A DNA stretch of 64,000 nt from Alloprevotella sp. Lung230 (GCF_014385435.1 NZ_JACSUD010000013.1:1-64000); one strand, 5' to 3'. Positions 47,946-58,600 are shown, counted from the stretch's first letter. Notes: generated by a model not told the origin, from the letters alone. Numbers and translations are program-made.

Positions 47946-50507
47946 ATGTCCCCACGTAAACTCCTTTCTCTCCTACTCGTCCTCTTGTTTGCTCTGCCCA
48001 CATCGGCTGTGCTCCGTGAGCGCGATTTGGCACGCACCCTTGGTGTGCTTCGTGCCGAGCTCGAACAGAACTATCCCGAAAAGAAAGCCTATGTAGCGCG
48101 CCTCAAAGCACAAAGCCGCTCCCAGCACAAAGCACTAGTCGGCTATATGCAGCGCTCCGAACAAATCGCCTTGATGCTCTATTCGCAAAAGGACGACCAC
48201 ACTTTCGACCTCTCCTACGCCTGCCGGCAGGCCACCGACCTCTATCGACTGCTCAACGATAATCTTTTACCTTTCGACCAGGTGCAGGCGCAACTCACCA
48301 CCGAAACCCAACGATATGCACAGCTCATTCGTTCGCTTGAGGAACTACCCCCGACGCTCAACCGACGTCAGGCAACTCAATCGGCCGAGACAGTAAAGGA
48401 GGCGGTAGACAGTCTCAGCTTGACTGCGGCACAAACACGCCGTCTCAAACGCGACATCAATGCCCTCTCCGAAGCCTACACCCTCACACCGGAACAACAG
48501 CGCGATCGTGCAGTTTGTCTGCGGTTGGTGCGCGACCTACATACCAGTTTGGCGCGTGTACAGAGCAGCCTTAAAAGCGACCGTGTCTATTATTTGGCTG
48601 TCAAAGCGAAAGTCGAATCCCTCAACGCCTATGCCATGGCGCGCTATCGCAACCTTCAGCACAACATTTTCCTCAACGGCGGCGACAACTATCTGAACAT
48701 CTTGCGCAACCTGCCCGAGGTGGTTTCCATCGCCCGTGCCGATCTCAAACAAAAGTACTCCGCCCTCGATCATCTACCCTCGACTTACAGCGAATGGCGC
48801 GGCCCTGTGGTGGTGTTTATGCTCCTCTTTGTTCTGGCCTACGTGCTTCTCTCCATCGGACTGGCCGCGGCCCTGCTTCGCTTTGCACCACGGCGGTGGT
48901 TGCCACACGATTTTACCGACAAACGACGCACCTATTTCACCGCCCTCGGTCTCCTCTTCTTTGCCCTCTCCATCTTTGTGGTACGCCTTTTCACCGACCA
49001 AGGTTTCACACTGATGGCCATGACCTTGATGACCAACATCGCTTGGCTGGCTTTGGCCATCGTGGCTTCGTTGTTGGTACGCCTCAATGGGGCACAAATC
49101 GGAAAGGGGTTGCATCTCTATCTGCCCTTTGTGCTGATGGCCTTCATCGTGGTGGCCTTTCGTGTACTGTTCATCCCCAATGTGGTCATCAACCTCATCT
49201 ACCCACCTCTCCTCCTGCTCTTCGCCTTTTGGCAGGTGCGCACCCTGCGGTTGCCCAAAGGCAGTGTACCCACAAGCGATATTCTCTATGCCTCGGCCTC
49301 AATGTTGGCCATGTGTGCAGCCACTGTGATGGCATGGGTCGGCTTTGTTCTTATGGCCGTCCAACTCATGGTGTGGTGGATGTTCCAACTCGCCGCCCTG
49401 CAAACCATCAACGCCCTCTACCATCTCCTTTCCCGCTACGAACATTCGAAAGTACTGCCCAAGCTCCTCCAATCCCTGACCCCCGAAGAACGTGAAGGAA
49501 TGGACGAAGCCTCCCTCCTGCAATGGGCTAAACAAGGCGGCTACATCACCCGCACCTGGGCCTATGATTTTGTCAATCGTACCATTATTCCTGTTCTCGC
49601 TGTAGGCTCGGTTTTCCTCAGCGTATGGTATGCCGCAGGAGTGTTTGAAATGACCGATGTGGTGCGTATGTCCTTCTCCTACAACTTCATCGACCAGCCC
49701 GGAGTCCTACAGCTCTCCCTCCATAAAATCAGTTTTGTCATTGCTTTCTGGTTCGTATTCTCTTATCTCAACTACGCCCTTCGTTCTTTCTATCAGCACG
49801 TCACGCGGATGCGGGGTAAACTCCCTTCCTATCAATACAACTTTACCCTTGCCAACAACGTCATTGCCATCCTCGTTTGGGGCGCCTACATCCTCTACGC
49901 ACTCTTTCTGCTGCAAGTGCCGAAATCGGGCATCGGAGTCGTTACGGCAGGATTGGCCACGGGTATGGGTTTTGCGATGAAGGATCTTTTGGAAAACTTC
50001 TTCTATGGTATTTCTCTGATGGCAGGTCGTGTGCGCGTGGGTGACTTTATCGAGTGCGACGGCATCCGTGGTCGCGTGGAAAGCATTTCCTATCAAAGCA
50101 CCCAAATCAGCACCTTTGATGGTTCCGTCATTGCCTTCCTCAACACTCAACTCTTCAACAAAAACTTCAAAAACCTCACTCGTGACAATGCCTATGAGTT
50201 GGCAAAGATTCCTCTTGGCGTAGGCTACGGTAGCGATGTGCAGCAAGTCCGCTCCTTGGTGATCAACGCTCTCACTCCGCTCAACGAAATTCTGCCCGAT
50301 GGTCGTACCCTCTTCAAACCGGGTACCTCTATCGGTGTTTCCTTCTCCGATTTTGGTGCCAGCAGCGTCGACCTTATCGTTGTATGCTGGGTGCTCGTTG
50401 AGCAACGTGCAGCCTTCCTCGCTCGTGCTCGTGAGATTATCTACAATACGCTGAACCAGCATGACGTCGAAATCCCCTTCCCGCAAGTTGATGTGCACAT
50501 GCGCTAA
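47946..50507 (+). CDS. Large MscS/MscK-like mechanosensitive channel
   Basis: Inner-membrane channel of 853 residues protecting against osmotic downshock. It has a signal sequence (LLSLLLVLLFALPTSA), an extracytoplasmic helical domain of about 260 residues, about ten or eleven membrane helices and the C-terminal MscS core. The pore helix is VVTAGLATGMGFAMKDLLENFFYG, followed by the beta domain (RVRVGDFIECDGIRGRVESISYQSTQISTFDG). The size and plan match MscK/large MscS homologues. It is a single gene between array D and a strong terminator. Confidence 0.94.
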   Translation: MSPRKLLSLLLVLLFALPTSAVLRERDLARTLGVLRAELEQNYPEKKAYVARLKAQSRSQHKALVGYMQRSEQIALMLYSQKDDHTFDLSYACRQATDLYRLLNDNLLPFDQVQAQLTTETQRYAQLIRSLEELPPTLNRRQATQSAETVKEAVDSLSLTAAQTRRLKRDINALSEAYTLTPEQQRDRAVCLRLVRDLHTSLARVQSSLKSDRVYYLAVKAKVESLNAYAMARYRNLQHNIFLNGGDNYLNILRNLPEVVSIARADLKQKYSALDHLPSTYSEWRGPVVVFMLLFVLAYVLLSIGLAAALLRFAPRRWLPHDFTDKRRTYFTALGLLFFALSIFVVRLFTDQGFTLMAMTLMTNIAWLALAIVASLLVRLNGAQIGKGLHLYLPFVLMAFIVVAFRVLFIPNVVINLIYPPLLLLFAFWQVRTLRLPKGSVPTSDILYASASMLAMCAATVMAWVGFVLMAVQLMVWWMFQLAALQTINALYHLLSRYEHSKVLPKLLQSLTPEEREGMDEASLLQWAKQGGYITRTWAYDFVNRTIIPVLAVGSVFLSVWYAAGVFEMTDVVRMSFSYNFIDQPGVLQLSLHKISFVIAFWFVFSYLNYALRSFYQHVTRMRGKLPSYQYNFTLANNVIAILVWGAYILYALFLLQVPKSGIGVVTAGLATGMGFAMKDLLENFFYGISLMAGRVRVGDFIECDGIRGRVESISYQSTQISTFDGSVIAFLNTQLFNKNFKNLTRDNAYELAKIPLGVGYGSDVQQVRSLVINALTPLNEILPDGRTLFKPGTSIGVSFSDFGASSVDLIVVCWVLVEQRAAFLARAREIIYNTLNQHDVEIPFPQVDVHMR

Positions 50508-50530
50508 AAACTCATATGATCAAGCCCTCC

Positions 50531-50566
50531 ACCCTCACAGCCTTACTTGCTGTGAGGGTAAGGTTT
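50531..50566 (+). terminator. Terminator after the MscS-like gene
   Basis: Perfect inverted repeat ACCCTCACAGC (50531-50541) / GCTGTGAGGGT (50549-50559) followed by AAGGTTTT. A near-identical hairpin lies at 54742-54773. Confidence 0.88.
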
Positions 50567-50568
50567 TG

Positions 50569-50594
50569 TATAGAATAACCCATTCTGAAAACTT
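50569..50594. repeat. Left arm of a 26-bp inverted repeat pair
   Basis: Matches the reverse complement of 54708-54733 at 23 of 26 positions (shared TATAGAAT...TTCTGAAAACTT). With the adjoining hairpins it brackets the 4.1-kb patch of transposase remnants and the outer-membrane gene. Confidence 0.8.
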
Positions 50595-50596
50595 GG

Positions 50597-50669
50597 CTTA
50601 ATGGTCAAATGTACTCCTGAAAGAGGTCATAAATGCTCTCTTTTTCATTTAATGGTCAAATGTACTCCT
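50597..50669. repeat. Two direct copies of a 21-bp IS-end-like sequence
   Basis: TTAATGGTCAAATGTACTCC occurs at about 50598 and 50649, 51 bp apart. The inner copy follows the transposase-remnant stop codon by 16 bp, so it could be the terminal repeat of that IS; the outer one may be a second end. Confidence 0.6.
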
Positions 50670-50685
50670 AGAATAGCTCAAATCC

Positions 50686-50922
50686 TTAGTGTTTATCGGG
50701 GTTGAAAGCCCCTAATATGTTTCCGATAAGCAGTTCTCTCTTTTCTATCGAAAGTCCACGATGAATACGCAATCTCATCTTCAATACAGAATTGAGAGAC
50801 TCTATAGCATTGTTAGTGCGCGGAACCTGATTGGTAGGGAATTTTTCAATGAACTTGACCAAAGATAAGTGCAATCTCAAACTCCTTAAATTGAAAACAT
50901 CGATCAAGAAGTGTAATTCCTC
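50686..50922 (-). pseudogene. C-terminal fragment of a MULE/IS256-like transposase
   Basis: About 78 codons in one frame ending in a stop. The motif VPRTNNAIESLNSVLKMRLRI followed by HRGLS resembles the C-terminus of MULE-type (IS256/IS1249-like) transposases. No start codon or N-terminal catalytic part exists; the frame closes at a stop just upstream. It is therefore an IS relic. Confidence 0.7.
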
Positions 50923-50951
50923 TTACAACCTTAATAATACAATCATAAACA

Positions 50952-53885
50952 ATGGAACATAAAAGACTTTTTGCAGCTCCCATCATTCTTTTGTTGATGT
51001 GGCTCATCGTTAGCAGCAGTTATGCACAGCAGAAAGCACTCGTTACTTTTGAACTCAGACAGGTGGTAACAGAGGAAGTGATTATGCAACCCAAGTTCGC
51101 GCTTTTCTTCCAAGACAGCATTGCGGTGCCATTTCAAGAGTTTGCTATTCACGAAGCCAATAGCGGTGTGCACTCTTTGGAGTTTGAATATAAACCAGGG
51201 CGGTATACACTGCGAATAAGTAAAGAGGGCTTTCAAAATACAGAGAAACAATTTCTGGTGCGCACACGCCGCTATTCAGCTTTGGGCATCGGTACAATCC
51301 ACATGAGCAAAGCCAAAGATTACAAGCTGGGAGAGGCTCTAGTGAAAGCTACGCACATTAAAATGGTGATGCGTGGCGATACATTGGTCTACGACGCTGC
51401 GGCTTTTGAGTTGGCCAATGGTTCGATGCTTGATGCGCTGGTGGCACAGCTCCCTGGTGCAGAACTCAAAAACGGACAAATCAAAGTGAACGGCAAGCAT
51501 ATTGAGAGCCTAATGATCAATGGAGAGGACTTCTTCGCTGGTACACCAAAGGTAGCTTTGGAAAATCTACCTGCTTACACCGTGAAGAATATCAAGGTCT
51601 ACGACCGCGCAGCCAATGATGCCTACCTTCGCCGTCGCGCAACAAGTGGAAAGAAGCTACCGAACGAAGACGAACATATGGTGATGGACGTTCAACTCAA
51701 GAAAGCCTTCTCCACAGGCTGGATGGGCAATGCTGAAGCTCACTATGGTGTACCCTCCGATCGCTATTTGGGCAAGGCTTTCGGTTTGGGATACTCCGAC
51801 CGCCTGCGGCTGGCGGCTTTTGTCAACATCAATAATATCAAAGATACGCAGGCTGGCAATGCCTCTGGACAATGGGGAGGAGGATGGCCTCAAGACGGTT
51901 TGCTCAACCTCAAGATGGGTGGTCTTGACTATCTCTATAAGGTGAGGAAGACCAAGATGTTTGGCAACGTGATGCTCACCCACGAAGATGTGCACACCGA
52001 AAAACATACAAGTAGTGTGAACTACTATACCAGTGGCAACGTGTTTGGACGTACACTCTCACAGCAGACTGACAAGAAATTTCACTTGATTTCTTCGCAC
52101 ACGCTGCAACACTTTGGAGAACAGATGTATCTTCAGCTTGCTCCCTCCATTGACTATCTGCGCAATGACTACACTTCTCTCTTGCGCACAGCAAGCTTCA
52201 AGGCTAATATCCATGAAAACTACCGATTGGCATCCCTTGACTCCCTCTACTCTCCCCTTGGCCTACGCTCTTCACTGGCACAACATCTGCTCAATAGTAC
52301 TAATCAAGAGAAAGAAGGTCGCTCAGGATGGTTCATTGGAAGGCTGAATGGTGGGGCTACTATTTCGTTCCCCGACTGGGGTGATAACCTCGAGGTTGGA
52401 GTGAACGGAGAGTACAGACACAACACAGACCGACCACTCATGGCAACGCATCGTTTTTCTGACTTTCAGACGCATGCCAATGGCACGGGCGATCGTCTCA
52501 GCCAACGTCAGGATGGGGCATCCACCTCCTACAACATCAATGGAGGAGCTGCATACTCTCTCTCTTTTATGCCTTATAATCCTCAAAATGGACACTATGG
52601 AATCGTACAATTCCGTGCCACTTATGGTCGCCAATACAATAAGCAAGACGACAACTATTGGAAGTTACGCGAACAACTTGCCAATGGAGCGATGACCGCG
52701 CTCTTACCTCCTTCTGCCATTCGTCCTGAGGTATTGCAACAAGATTTGAATAATAGTGTACATTCCGTTTATACACGAGACACCTATTCCCCAGGAGTGG
52801 AAATGGATTATGTGTATCAGCCCGACATCAACGTAGAAAGACGATACGATGTCAATCTCAAATTGGCGAGCAATGTACGTCGTGAGTCATTGCACTATCT
52901 GAAGCACCAGTTAGACACCACTCTCATTCGATGGGCACATGAGTTCTCTCCTGCGCTCTCGCTCCGATATAGCTACAAGACTGATATTAGTACGAAGGAA
53001 GCCAAGGTAAGTTATGCTTTCTCCGAGGGCATCCCTAGCATCTACTATCTGCTGCCGACAGTGAACGATAGCGACCCGACCAACATCTACGCCAACAATC
53101 CCAACCTGCGCCGCTCACTATCGCACAGCGTCAATGGATATTACTCCTATCAACACCACAGCACGCACAGCAATATCTCTTTCAGCACGGGATACGGACG
53201 CACGGATCGCGCCATTGCCTACGCACGTCAATACCAACGCAACACGGGCATAACCAAGTGGACGCCGCAGAACATTGATGGAAACTGGAATGCCAATGCC
53301 TCGCTGCAGTACTCCACGCCTTTGGGCAAGAAGGAGGCCTTCCAGCTGCAAGGCACGAGTGCAGCCTACTACCTCAATTCTGCAGACTTCTCTACGGATA
53401 CAGAGACTATGGAACGCTCTGTGGTGCGCAACCTCACCCTCTCGCAGCATTTAGGCTTGACTTACCAGTTTGGCAAAAACCGCGTAGGACTGGAAGGCCG
53501 CGTCGCTTGGCTGCGCAGCCGCTCGGAACTGCGCAACTTCCCATCCACTGATGCCATCGACTACAGCGTCAAGACCAACGCCCTCGTCCGTTTGCCTCAC
53601 GATTGGGAGGTTGGCACCGATATGAACTTCTACGCTCGTCGTGGCTACAATGATGCTACGCTCAACACGACCCACTGGGTGTGGAACGCCTCGCTCTCCA
53701 AACTATTGATGCGTGGCAACTTGGTAGTCAAGCTCACCGCCATTGATATGCTCTCGCAAATCAGCAACCTGCAATACAGCATCAATGGCCAAGGCCGCAC
53801 CGAAACGTGGATTAACGCCCTGCCTCACTACGTGATGCTCGGGATGCAATATCGCTTTCACATTATGCCCAAGAAGAAACAATAA
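50952..53885 (+). CDS. TonB-receptor-like outer-membrane beta-barrel protein
   Basis: Outer-membrane protein of 977 residues. It has a signal peptide (IILLLMWLIVSSSYAQ), an N-terminal carboxypeptidase-regulatory-like beta-sandwich, a plug-like stretch (DTLVYDAAAFELANGSMLDALVAQLPG, IKVNGKHIESLMINGEDFF, NLPAYTVKNIKVYD) and a long barrel with alternating strands and a final aromatic strand (MLGMQYRFHIM). No TonB box is obvious. Its stop codon overlaps the ATG of a C39-peptidase gene fragment (TAATG), so it was once coupled to a peptide exporter. It may have been the outer-membrane part of that export or uptake system. Confidence 0.85.
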   Translation: MEHKRLFAAPIILLLMWLIVSSSYAQQKALVTFELRQVVTEEVIMQPKFALFFQDSIAVPFQEFAIHEANSGVHSLEFEYKPGRYTLRISKEGFQNTEKQFLVRTRRYSALGIGTIHMSKAKDYKLGEALVKATHIKMVMRGDTLVYDAAAFELANGSMLDALVAQLPGAELKNGQIKVNGKHIESLMINGEDFFAGTPKVALENLPAYTVKNIKVYDRAANDAYLRRRATSGKKLPNEDEHMVMDVQLKKAFSTGWMGNAEAHYGVPSDRYLGKAFGLGYSDRLRLAAFVNINNIKDTQAGNASGQWGGGWPQDGLLNLKMGGLDYLYKVRKTKMFGNVMLTHEDVHTEKHTSSVNYYTSGNVFGRTLSQQTDKKFHLISSHTLQHFGEQMYLQLAPSIDYLRNDYTSLLRTASFKANIHENYRLASLDSLYSPLGLRSSLAQHLLNSTNQEKEGRSGWFIGRLNGGATISFPDWGDNLEVGVNGEYRHNTDRPLMATHRFSDFQTHANGTGDRLSQRQDGASTSYNINGGAAYSLSFMPYNPQNGHYGIVQFRATYGRQYNKQDDNYWKLREQLANGAMTALLPPSAIRPEVLQQDLNNSVHSVYTRDTYSPGVEMDYVYQPDINVERRYDVNLKLASNVRRESLHYLKHQLDTTLIRWAHEFSPALSLRYSYKTDISTKEAKVSYAFSEGIPSIYYLLPTVNDSDPTNIYANNPNLRRSLSHSVNGYYSYQHHSTHSNISFSTGYGRTDRAIAYARQYQRNTGITKWTPQNIDGNWNANASLQYSTPLGKKEAFQLQGTSAAYYLNSADFSTDTETMERSVVRNLTLSQHLGLTYQFGKNRVGLEGRVAWLRSRSELRNFPSTDAIDYSVKTNALVRLPHDWEVGTDMNFYARRGYNDATLNTTHWVWNASLSKLLMRGNLVVKLTAIDMLSQISNLQYSINGQGRTETWINALPHYVMLGMQYRFHIMPKKKQ

Positions 53886-54033
53886 TGAAGTTTTCCCGAC
53901 AATTTGATCAGATGGACTGTGGTCCAGCATGCATACAAATGGTTGCCTCTCATTTCGGAAAGAAATATCCATTGGCATATCTGCGCTCTTTCTCTCATTT
54001 AACAAGAGAGGGAGTTAGTGTAGGTGGCATTAG
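53885..54033 (+). pseudogene. 5' fragment of a C39 peptidase-containing ABC transporter gene
   Basis: The first about 50 codons encode the start of a bacteriocin-processing C39 domain: FDQMDCGPACIQMVASHFGKK and SHLTREGVSVGGI, with oxyanion Gln and catalytic Cys present. Homology then stops abruptly at about 54033, where IS30 transposase sequence begins in another frame. The catalytic His and Asp, the membrane domain and the ATPase are missing. The fragment overlaps the outer-membrane gene by one base. Confidence 0.85.
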
Positions 54034-54657
54034 GAAGTATCACATCAAAGCATCTACAACATGATTCATGCTGATGCAAGCGGAGAATTGACGCGCCACA
54101 CCCGTCACAAGCTCAAATATAGGCGCCGCCCCAAACGCAAGCCTTTCTCCATAGCTGATAGAACGAGCATTCACTCGCGTCCCGAGCAGGCGGACGGAAA
54201 ACGCTTTGGGGATTTTGAGATGGATTTGATTGTGGATGGAGACAACCACGCCATACTCACGATCGTGGAGCGTTCCACAAACATGCTCTTCATGACCAAA
54301 CTTGCTCATGAGAAGAAAGCAGAGCCATTGGCCAAGGAGGTCAGACGTCTGCTTCTGCCCTACAAGAAACACATCAAGACCATTACCACTGACAATGGTC
54401 CTGAATTTGCGGCACACAAGCTGATTACGAAATATTTGGGAGCGGGCGTCTATTTCGCCGATCCTTATGCCTCATGGCAAAAGGGGGCGATAGAAAATAC
54501 AAATAAACTCATCAGACAGTATATTCCAAAGCACACCAACTTCGATGAAGTTACAGATAAAAAGATTGCGAGCATACAAAAGAAAATCAACAGCAGACCC
54601 AGGAAAAAATTAAAGTTTGAGACACCAAAAGCAGAGTTCTTCAAAAGAATAGCTTAA
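54034..54657 (+). pseudogene. IS30-family transposase, N-terminally truncated
   Basis: The frame begins at the junction and reads VSHQSIYNMIHADASGEL before the ATG at 54061. The DDE domain is complete: FEMDLIVDG, ITTDNGPEFA and GAIENTNKLIRQY supply D, D and E. The helix-turn-helix N-terminus, about 100 residues or more, is absent, so the protein is probably inactive. TTGCACTTGCCGGTTGACTC at 54660 just after the stop may be the right IS end. Confidence 0.85.
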
Positions 54658-54707
54658 TTTTGCACTTGCCGGTTGACTCTACGGATTTAATTCGTCTGCA
54701 TTTGTGA

Positions 54708-54733
54708 AAGTTTTCAGAACGAGTCATTCTATA
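54708..54733. repeat. Right arm of the 26-bp inverted repeat pair
   Basis: Partner of 50569-50594, in the opposite orientation, with 3 mismatches. Confidence 0.8.
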
Positions 54734-54741
54734 ACAAGAGA

Positions 54742-54773
54742 CCACCCTCACAGCTTTACCGCTGTGAGGGTGG
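54742..54773. terminator. Bidirectional terminator-like hairpin
   Basis: Perfect 13-bp inverted repeat CCACCCTCACAGC (54742-54754) / GCTGTGAGGGTGG (54761-54773). It shares its 11-bp arms with the hairpin at 50531-50559. It lies between the IS30 remnant and the convergent small secreted gene; the following 135 bp hold nothing recognised. Confidence 0.75.
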
Positions 54774-54908
54774 CTCCATTTATTCCCCACAAAAAGCCAT
54801 GGCCGGCCACGCTCTTGATGCCTCTCACACTAATGTCGCTTCTCAGACGACAGCATCAATACGTCAGCAACAGCCATGACTGAAAGATCGGATTTCCTAA
54901 TTTCCGAC

Positions 54909-55523
54909 TTATTTACGGCGGAACACAACGTTCATAAATGTCTTTTCCGTCACATCCGGCGAAGAGGGATTGACCAAAGAGTAGCGCAGTCTGCCCGTGT
55001 CGTCCACCTGAACATTGCTGAAGACAGCATTGTCATAGTAGGTCACGAAGTAGTCCAAATCCCCTCTTGCAACAACGGGTAAAGGAGTTGTAGCACTAGG
55101 ATTCCGAGCCGTATAGGCGGATGGAATGGGAGAAGGAGTGAATTGGTCATAGTACTTCTGATACAAGTCGATTTCGAAGGCCGTGCCCAGATAGGCCGGG
55201 TCGCTCGTGTCGGTGGGCAGAACGATGCTGGGCATGTAGAAGAAGAGCGGCCAGACAGCGTTCATCATACCCACCACCCCGTGCTGGTTGGCCACGAGCA
55301 CACGGTCGGGAGCATAGAGGTTTCCCTTCCCGGAATCATAGTTGCCGGAGGAGTTGGTGGTGATGCCCTCGCCCTTCTTGGGGAGGGTTTGGATGCGTAG
55401 ACTTCCCTTCACGTCCATGTCTTCGGTGGGCGTTCGGGTGTTGACACCGACACGTTCGGTTTGCGCCAAAGCAGTCAGAGGGAGAAGCAGGCCGGTCAAG
55501 AGGCCGAATAGATAACGTTTCAT
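54909..55523 (-). CDS. Small secreted protein, partner of the giant surface protein
   Basis: Exported protein of 204 residues with a signal peptide (LFGLLTGLLLPLTALAQ). Near the N-terminus it carries VGVNTRTPTEDMDVKGSLRI, a beta-strand motif common at the start of Bacteroidetes surface proteins and phage tail-fibre-like proteins. The remainder is unrecognised. It lies 111 bp after the 2403-residue protein on the same strand and is likely co-transcribed with it. Confidence 0.75.
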   Translation of the reverse strand: MKRYLFGLLTGLLLPLTALAQTERVGVNTRTPTEDMDVKGSLRIQTLPKKGEGITTNSSGNYDSGKGNLYAPDRVLVANQHGVVGMMNAVWPLFFYMPSIVLPTDTSDPAYLGTAFEIDLYQKYYDQFTPSPIPSAYTARNPSATTPLPVVARGDLDYFVTYYDNAVFSNVQVDDTGRLRYSLVNPSSPDVTEKTFMNVVFRRK

Positions 55524-55634
55524 TGTTGTGATGAGAGATTTGAGAGGATGATGAGAGATGGAGTGAAATGAGTTTCCCTCGGCAGGAGCAGCCCAAGAGC
55601 CGTGATGCGCTGGGCAGCCCTCCGATGGAAGCGA

Positions 55635-58600
55635 CTATTGAGAGACACGCAGACGCAGGTGCGGATTGACACGGGCGGCATGTCCACCTTTCAGGTAGAC
55701 GGTGATGATGGGGCTTTCCACGTGGCAGCCCCCGCCATCGACGGTGCGGTAGTAGTAGAGCACGCGTTTGCCCTTCGGGCGGTTGGTCTCGCGATAGGTG
55801 GCCTCGTTGCCCACCTCGGTCCACGTGTTTTTGTCCGTGCTGCGATACCACTTGTAGGTGCGCGTCCCGCTGCCCGTCAGCACACCGGCCGTCACGGTGT
55901 AAGGATTCTTGCCCTTGATTGTGAGTGTGAGTTCGTCGGTACTGATGTTTTGCACAAATCCAGGCGTCACGTTGAGCGTAGAGATGGCGCTGTAGCCGGC
56001 GCAACGGTCGGAGGACGACTTGCGGCGGATGTAGAGGGTTCCAGCATTGGTCGGCACATAGTCGAGGTCTTCGCCGTTGGCCGACGCTATCGTCTGCCAG
56101 TTGGTTTTGTCGTAGGAGTACTCCCAACTGTAGCGCGGCGTTGTGGTCGTTCCACCCGAGGTCACCGTGGCAGCAGGCAGGTCGATTTTGGCCCGTTCGC
56201 CGGCACAAAGGGTGATTTCCTTGTGCACGGTGGTTTCATTCACCTTGGAGAGCGACACCATAATCTCGCGATAGAGCTGTCCGCCACACGGAGGGATGGT
56301 GATGGTGATTTGATACTTACCGGCTCCGGCAGCATTGCCAAAGACATCAATCTCACGAGTGTTGGCGTAGGTCCCATTCGGTCGCCGCCACTTGTAGGTG
56401 CCGTTGTGGTAGTACGGCACGGAGAGTTTCACCGTCTCTCCTTCACAGATTTCCTGTTTCGCTTTGATTTTGCGCCCCATTTCGGCAAAGGAGTAGAGGG
56501 TGAGTGTGCCTCGCAGGGTGTACTGCCCACACTTGTCCGTGACGGTATAGTCGAGCGTCTGCCCTTCATTAGCCGGGGTGATGACAAAGCTGGCGGGCGT
56601 GTTATCCGTCGCGGTCTGCGTCTGCCCATTCATCGACACGGTATAAGGCGCCATGCCGCCACGCACAAAGACATAGGCGTAGCCCTTCTTATCTTGATCA
56701 CAGAAGAAGGAAGTGGTGTTGTAGTCGTCGATGGAGAAGAGTGTGGGCCATCCGGCTCGACGATAGAAGCCTTCCACACGGAGCGACTTTTCGCACGTCT
56801 TTTCTCCGTCGTTGAAGTCGAAGTAGACCGTTGTCTCGGGATAGTAAGGATGGTACAAACTGTCGGGACCAAGATAACCTCCATGGTTGTTATAATTCCA
56901 GCCGGGATCATAGCCTCCCCCATAGTGGGGATTATTCCAGTTGTAGCCACTTGGATAGTCTATGCTCTCTCCCGGAGTGTAATACGTTTCATTCCACCAC
57001 TGGTTTCGTTGCGACCATCGTTTGATGGGGACAGTCTTCGTGGTCGTCACGGTATAGGGTGCTTTGTACTTATGCTCTTGATAGGTAACGGTAGTGCCGG
57101 GTGTCATCCTCACACTACCATCGCACTGTGCATCTTCAGTCCAATCTATCGTGGCATGGTCAATCCACATGTCGGGTTCGGTTTGGTAGGTGAAGTTATA
57201 GACCTTACCGCAGGCATCGGTGAGTTCCACACTATGCGTACCATCATGGAGGTCAAACCCATTCACCGGAGACACCTTTCCATCGGGATAGTAGGCCGTC
57301 CATTCACCATTGAAACCTTTTCCGGCCACAAAAGCATATCGCCCATATTCATACTCTCCATTTCCGTAAGGACCTCCCGTTCGGCTCTTCTGGAAAAGTG
57401 GAACATTAGTATGCCCACTCTCTTCAACAACCCCACTCAGGTCTTCATTCGGTTGAGAGAATGTTTTCTGACGTTCGTAAGTCACATGAGACTTTCCATC
57501 GATAATCCTTACCTTCTTCCAGTTCCAATGCCAGTAGGCCGTTGGAGGATCGGTCGTCACAAAGAAAGCGCGAGGGGCTCTCACGGACTGATCCCTCTCT
57601 CTAATGTCCATAGGATTACAATCCATAGGTTTCGGCAAGGGCACCTGCAAGGCCTTGAAGTTTTTGACCACGATGTCTTTTACCGTCCAATCAAATGTAT
57701 TGTTGGAGGCAGGATTGACAGCACTTGTGTAGACAAACTTATAGGTTTTTCCCATCGTGAAGTCATATTCAGGAAACCAATTATACTGATTAAACATCGG
57801 ACGGTCCAACACTTTGGTAGGGCCATCAAAAATCTCCAAATGACCGTATTCCGGGCATTTACTATAATATTGAATTTTAGCGAAGTAATAACGCATATAC
57901 TGGCGAGCACAATTCGTAAAACTCTTGGTGGCGGTCCTCCACCAAGAATTACCATCTTCATGTATATAAACCCCGGGCTCAGGTGCCATGTTTTTTGCAT
58001 GGAATACAGGGATGGAAAGGCTCTTTTCGAGCGTACCGTCTTCATCATAGATATCCAGACGATAGTTGATTTCTGCCTTCTGATAAAGGAATTTATCAGC
58101 AGACTGAAATTCTTTGTAAGAAAATGTTCGTCGCCAAAGCTCTGTTTCAGGACTGGTAGAAGCATTCACATAGACGAAAGTGAATTTTTTGCACTTGTGA
58201 CGTGACCAACTACTTCGATCAATATAGTAATTAGAGGTTTCATCTTCACAATGATCGATGGCATTAGAAGTACTATATAGACTCCAATCGTTTTTTGCTT
58301 CTACCGGTTCCGTAGCAGCAGGCACTGTTTGATGTGCTTTTGTAGAAGCGCAAGTAGGCAAGTCTTTATGCCGCAGAAAGAGTTCATAGCCGGCGTAAGG
58401 GTTGAAAGGCACGTTATGCCCAGTGCTATTATTTGTAGCTTTTTCCCAGTGAGTAGCATCAGCCTCAAGGGTGCCCAATGGCTCTATGGCCACTTCAAAG
58501 TTTTCCAAAGGTTCGTCTACATTGTAAACCCCAGAAGGAAGGTATCCCGCGTTATTGAGACTATAGTAGACTTCATAACGTCCGGAACAATCCTCTGCCA

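Noticed and set aside
55635-55900. Type IX secretion C-terminal domain on the giant protein
   Set aside because: The last residues (HAARVNPHLRLRVSQ) do not show the expected CTD strand pattern or terminal Lys/Arg motif that I could confirm by eye.
55602-58205. 867-codon plus-strand open frame opposite the giant surface protein
   Set aside because: Low-complexity composition without recognisable domains; the minus frame is continuous for 2400 codons with a signal peptide.
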